Below, piece by piece: positions 62,701 to 64,000 of a stretch of DNA of 64,000 nucleotides. The notes below the pieces were generated by a model, which saw only the letters and a program-made list of their open reading frames with translations, made no database searches and was not told the DNA's origin. Source of the stretch: Saccharothrix violaceirubra. Its GTDB lineage: Bacteria > Actinomycetota > Actinomycetes > Mycobacteriales > Pseudonocardiaceae. Location of the stretch: NCBI RefSeq assembly GCF_014203755.1, contig NZ_JACHJS010000001.1, positions 868,001 to 932,000 on the forward strand. The letters run 5' to 3'. Numbering within the stretch: position 1 is the stretch's first letter; each line of letters begins with the position of its first letter. The translations under genes were made by a program, and so were the position numbers.

Positions 62701-63576
62701 CGACGGGTACGCGAGGTCGACGTGCGTGGGGAAGACCAGGTACGACAACTCGGTGTCGGCCGCTACGGGCACGTCGACCTCGAACACCTTGTTGTACGCG
62801 TAGCCCCGGCCACTCCCGGTGTGCGTCCCGGCGTAGCGCAATGCCCGCGTACCGGTGAAACCCATGCCCGGTCGGGTGTTGTAGCCACCGTTCGCCCCAC
62901 GCCCCGCGACGGTCAGCATCGTGCGCGGCGCGGGCGTGGTCGAGCCGTCGGAGAACCGCACGTCGGCCAGTTGCACCTCGCGGGCGCCCGAGTTCGCCGT
63001 GACGTCGAGCCGGTACCAGCGGAACGCCGCGGGCGTGGCCACGTCGAACGTCCGCGACTCGCCCCGCGACCGGAACGCCTCGCCGCCGCGCGAGTCGACC
63101 ACCGTCCACGCCTTGCCGTCCGCGGACCCGCGCAGCACCCAGTCGCGGGGATCTCGGGCCGGCACGTCGTTGGCCGAGGTGAGCGCGTACCGGGTCACGG
63201 CCACGTCGCCGTCGAACCCGAAGTCGACCCAGCCGGTGGCCGCGAACACCAGCCACTTCGACGCCACGCTGCCGTCGACGAGGTTCTCCTTCAGCTCGCC
63301 CGAGCCGGTGTTCTCGCCGCTGGCCGCGAGTGCGACCACGCGGGAGGTCACGTCGCCGGGCAGGCCGGTGGAGTCGGTGCCGTCGACGCCGGACACGAGC
63401 GGTGACCCGTCCGGTCCGGTCTCGGCCGTGCTGGTCCAGCGCGGCTGCGCCTGGCCCTCCTCGAACGAGCTGGAGAACGTGGTCACGTCGGGCCTCCCCG
63501 GTGAGGCGATCGCCGGTACCCAGCCTGCCACGAGAGCCGAGACCACCACAGCGGCCGTCACGGCGATCGTCCGCAT
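59800..63576 (-). CDS. secreted GH92 family alpha-mannosidase with carbohydrate-binding modules
   Basis: 1258 residues from ATG 63574-63576, after GGAGAGGGG. Signal peptide (RTIAVTAAVVVSALVAGWVPAIA). Domain order: an F5/8-type discoidin-like module (about 90-200, WVLRGSADGKAWTVVDSRGG), a beta-sandwich region (about 210-370), the GH92 N-terminal and (alpha/alpha)6 catalytic domains (about 400-1090), and a second discoidin-like C-terminal module (WVLQGSEDGVTWSTVDSRSG). GH92 markers: YVNNGFWDTYRTTWPA, ETNGWNMAFSVPHD, GYPGDEDNGELSAWW and LGLYPVEMGGGVY. It hydrolyses alpha-1,2/1,3-mannosides outside the cell (Ca2+-dependent in the family). Confidence 0.93.
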   Translation of the reverse strand: MRTIAVTAAVVVSALVAGWVPAIASPGRPDVTTFSSSFEEGQAQPRWTSTAETGPDGSPLVSGVDGTDSTGLPGDVTSRVVALAASGENTGSGELKENLVDGSVASKWLVFAATGWVDFGFDGDVAVTRYALTSANDVPARDPRDWVLRGSADGKAWTVVDSRGGEAFRSRGESRTFDVATPAAFRWYRLDVTANSGAREVQLADVRFSDGSTTPAPRTMLTVAGRGANGGYNTRPGMGFTGTRALRYAGTHTGSGRGYAYNKVFEVDVPVAADTELSYLVFPTHVDLAYPSTFVAVDLAFSDGTYLSGLGASDQYGFPLSPRGQGEAKSLSTNQWNRITSAIGAVAAGRTVRRILIGYDNPRGPASFAGWFDDIALGPAVRTSSGRPSDHVLTTRGTNSGSSFSRGNTFPATAVPHGFNFWTPTTNAGSIDWIYEYARRNDDANLPRVEAFTASHEPSPWMGDRQTFQVMPVAGTPTADRAGRALPFRHSAEEARAHYYGVTFENGMRTEITPTDHAAVFRFTFTGDTGNLVFDNVDNRGGLTLDPATGVVTGFSDVRSGLSAGATRLFVYGVVSRPVASSGRLTGQGRDAVAGYFGFDTSVEKTVELRLATSLLSVEQAWRNLSLEVSISDTFEDVRSRARRLWDEVLGVVEVEGASPDQLTTLYSNLYRLYLYPNSGYENTGTAAAPVYRYASPVRPGGPSSPTHTGAQIVDGKIYVNNGFWDTYRTTWPACTLFTPKRTASLVDGFVQQYRDGGWISRWSSPGYANLMTGTSSDVAFADAFVKGVDGFDYVAAFDAAVKNATVAPPSQDVGRKGLETSIFAGYTSTATSEGMSWALEGYVNDHGIASMAAALHERTGDPAYAEQAEYFSRRAQGYAHLFDPSIGFFQGRRPDGSWRVAPAKYDPREWGYDYTETNGWNMAFSVPHDGAGLARLHGGPAGLARKLDEFFATPETATHTGSYDGVIHEMTEARDVRMGQLGHSNQPSHHIPYMYVYAGQPWRTQEKVREILSRLYAGSSIGQGYPGDEDNGELSAWWLLSALGLYPVEMGGGVYTIGSPLFTKATVRMDNGATLVVNAPGNSSRDVYVRSLRVNGKEWTSARLPHAEIASGGTLDFEMSSKPTSWGVLPDVGVAGTPWRDVTSTARMTGSGRVGPLVDDTSRSSTSVTWVQADLPSAESVAMYTLTSGTGSGDPASWVLQGSEDGVTWSTVDSRSGEVFPWRRQTRAFKVPVPGKYRHYRLEFSTAATLTEVELLV

Positions 63577-63670
63577 CCCAGACCCCTCTCCCCGAGTCAC
63601 CGGCACACTACCGACGGTCACCGACAAAAGCCGTGGCGCCAAGCCGACCCGTCGGCCGGTCGTGGAGATC

Positions 63671-63684
63671 TAGACTCACTCGCC
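63671..63684 (+). promoter_or_regulatory. -10-like element and leaderless start of the ROK-type gene
   Basis: TAGACT at 63671-63676 matches an actinobacterial -10 (TANNNT), and the GTG start begins 8 bases later. Transcription would then begin at or next to the start codon. No ribosome-binding site is visible, supporting a leaderless mRNA. Confidence 0.45.
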
Positions 63685-64000
63685 GTGACGGTCCGCCCCT
63701 CTCCCCAGGTAGGCACCCCCGCGGGGATGCGCGTGCTCAACCAGCGGGCGGTGCTCGACCGGCTGCGCGCCGGCGGACCGGCCACCCGACCGCAGATCGC
63801 CAAGGACACCGGTCTGTCCAAACCGACCGTCGGCCAGGCGCTGCTCGACCTGGAACGCCGCGACCTGGTCCGGCCGATCGGCCGGACGACGGCCGGTCCG
63901 GGCCGCTCGGCCATGGTCTACGAGACGAACCCGGCCGCCGGGCACGTGCTCGGCGTGGACATCGGCCGGCGGCGCATCCGGGCGGCCGTCGCGGACCTCG
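63685..64000 (+). CDS. ROK-family (NagC/XylR-like) transcriptional regulator, N-terminal part
   Basis: GTG at 63685; the frame continues past the window edge, 105 residues seen. The N-terminal winged HTH has LNQRAVLDRLRAGGPATRPQ, IAKDTGLSKPTVGQALLDLE and a wing with GRTTAGPGRSA. It then enters the ROK fold at GHVLGVDIGRRRIRAAVADL, the ATP/sugar-binding phosphate loop (D-x-G). Divergent from the GH92 gene, so it may control mannoside use. Its C-terminal part is outside the window. Confidence 0.88.
   Translation, partial: MTVRPSPQVGTPAGMRVLNQRAVLDRLRAGGPATRPQIAKDTGLSKPTVGQALLDLERRDLVRPIGRTTAGPGRSAMVYETNPAAGHVLGVDIGRRRIRAAVADL

Noticed and set aside
59857..63405. An 1182-codon plus-strand open frame opposite the GH92 gene
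   Set aside because: Composition is Arg/Val/Gly-rich low complexity, typical of the antisense of a high-GC gene; GH92 motifs are all on the minus strand.
1..64000. Search for cas genes near the arrays
   Set aside because: None of the proteins shows Cas1 or Cas2, HD-nuclease Cas3, Cas6 or Cas10-type motifs; neighbours are NUDIX, ParB-like, transposase and integrase genes.

Overview
The window is high-GC DNA from an actinomycete, most likely in the Pseudonocardiales (Saccharothrix/Actinosynnema/Lentzea-like). The signs are frequent GTG starts, GTGA/ATGA gene overlaps, paired XRE-DUF5753/DUF397 genes, an SCO6880-type conjugation protein, DUF4192 and DUF6355 proteins, and an NB-ARC/TPR regulator. 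Roughly positions 1-58.7 kb look like a large integrative and conjugative element (ICE). Its right end is a tRNA-Arg(CCG) gene (58714-58785) next to a tyrosine integrase and a small excisionase-like protein. I found no second copy of the tRNA 3' end, so the left end of the element is probably outside the window. Positions 58.8-64 kb look like host chromosome: a cation-diffusion-facilitator transporter, a secreted GH92 mannosidase and the start of a ROK-type regulator.

Region by region. 0-6.7 kb: a NUDIX fragment, a gene split by an IS3-family element (copy 1), an NB-ARC/TPR regulator, a cytokinin-dehydrogenase-like flavoprotein and an IclR-type DNA-binding domain. 7.3-17.2 kb: a tightly coupled conjugation operon with a lipoprotein beta-propeller, NlpC/P60 hydrolase, MinD-like protein, small membrane proteins, VirB6-like, SCO6880-like, VirB4-like and VirD4-like proteins. 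17.2-22 kb: a DUF6355 secreted protein, then a two-gene conflict system made of an EACC1-like protein and a CHAT-protease/STAND-NTPase/TPR protein with nearly identical 123-bp repeats. 22-25.5 kb and 33-38.4 kb: regulator islands, including a partly duplicated cassette and two XRE/DUF397 pairs. 26.2-31.9 kb: a polymorphic-toxin locus (YbaB-like, WXG100-like, RHS toxin, Imm32-like immunity protein). 32-33.1 kb: an IS5-type element. 38.8-39.9 kb: decayed NB-ARC/TPR and IS256-like remnants. 39.9-50.0 kb: a MobF relaxase-helicase, a small secreted protein, and a maintenance block (ParB-like, DUF932-like, DUF4192, SSB, zinc-ribbon protein) with two large inverted repeats. 50.6-56.3 kb: two CRISPR arrays with matching leaders but no cas genes, separated by a NUDIX gene and IS3 copy 2. 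56.5-58.8 kb: excisionase, integrase and tRNA-Arg.

How it fits together: int/xis would excise and integrate the element at tRNA-Arg. The MobF relaxase would nick at an oriT, for which the 45.7-kb inverted repeat is one candidate. The VirD4-like coupling protein and the VirB4/VirB6 channel would export the strand, the NlpC/P60 enzyme would open the wall, and SSB and ParB would help establishment. The element also carries defence or competition cargo: the CHAT/STAND module, the RHS toxin and the CRISPR arrays. All functions are read from sequence motifs; no database search was run.
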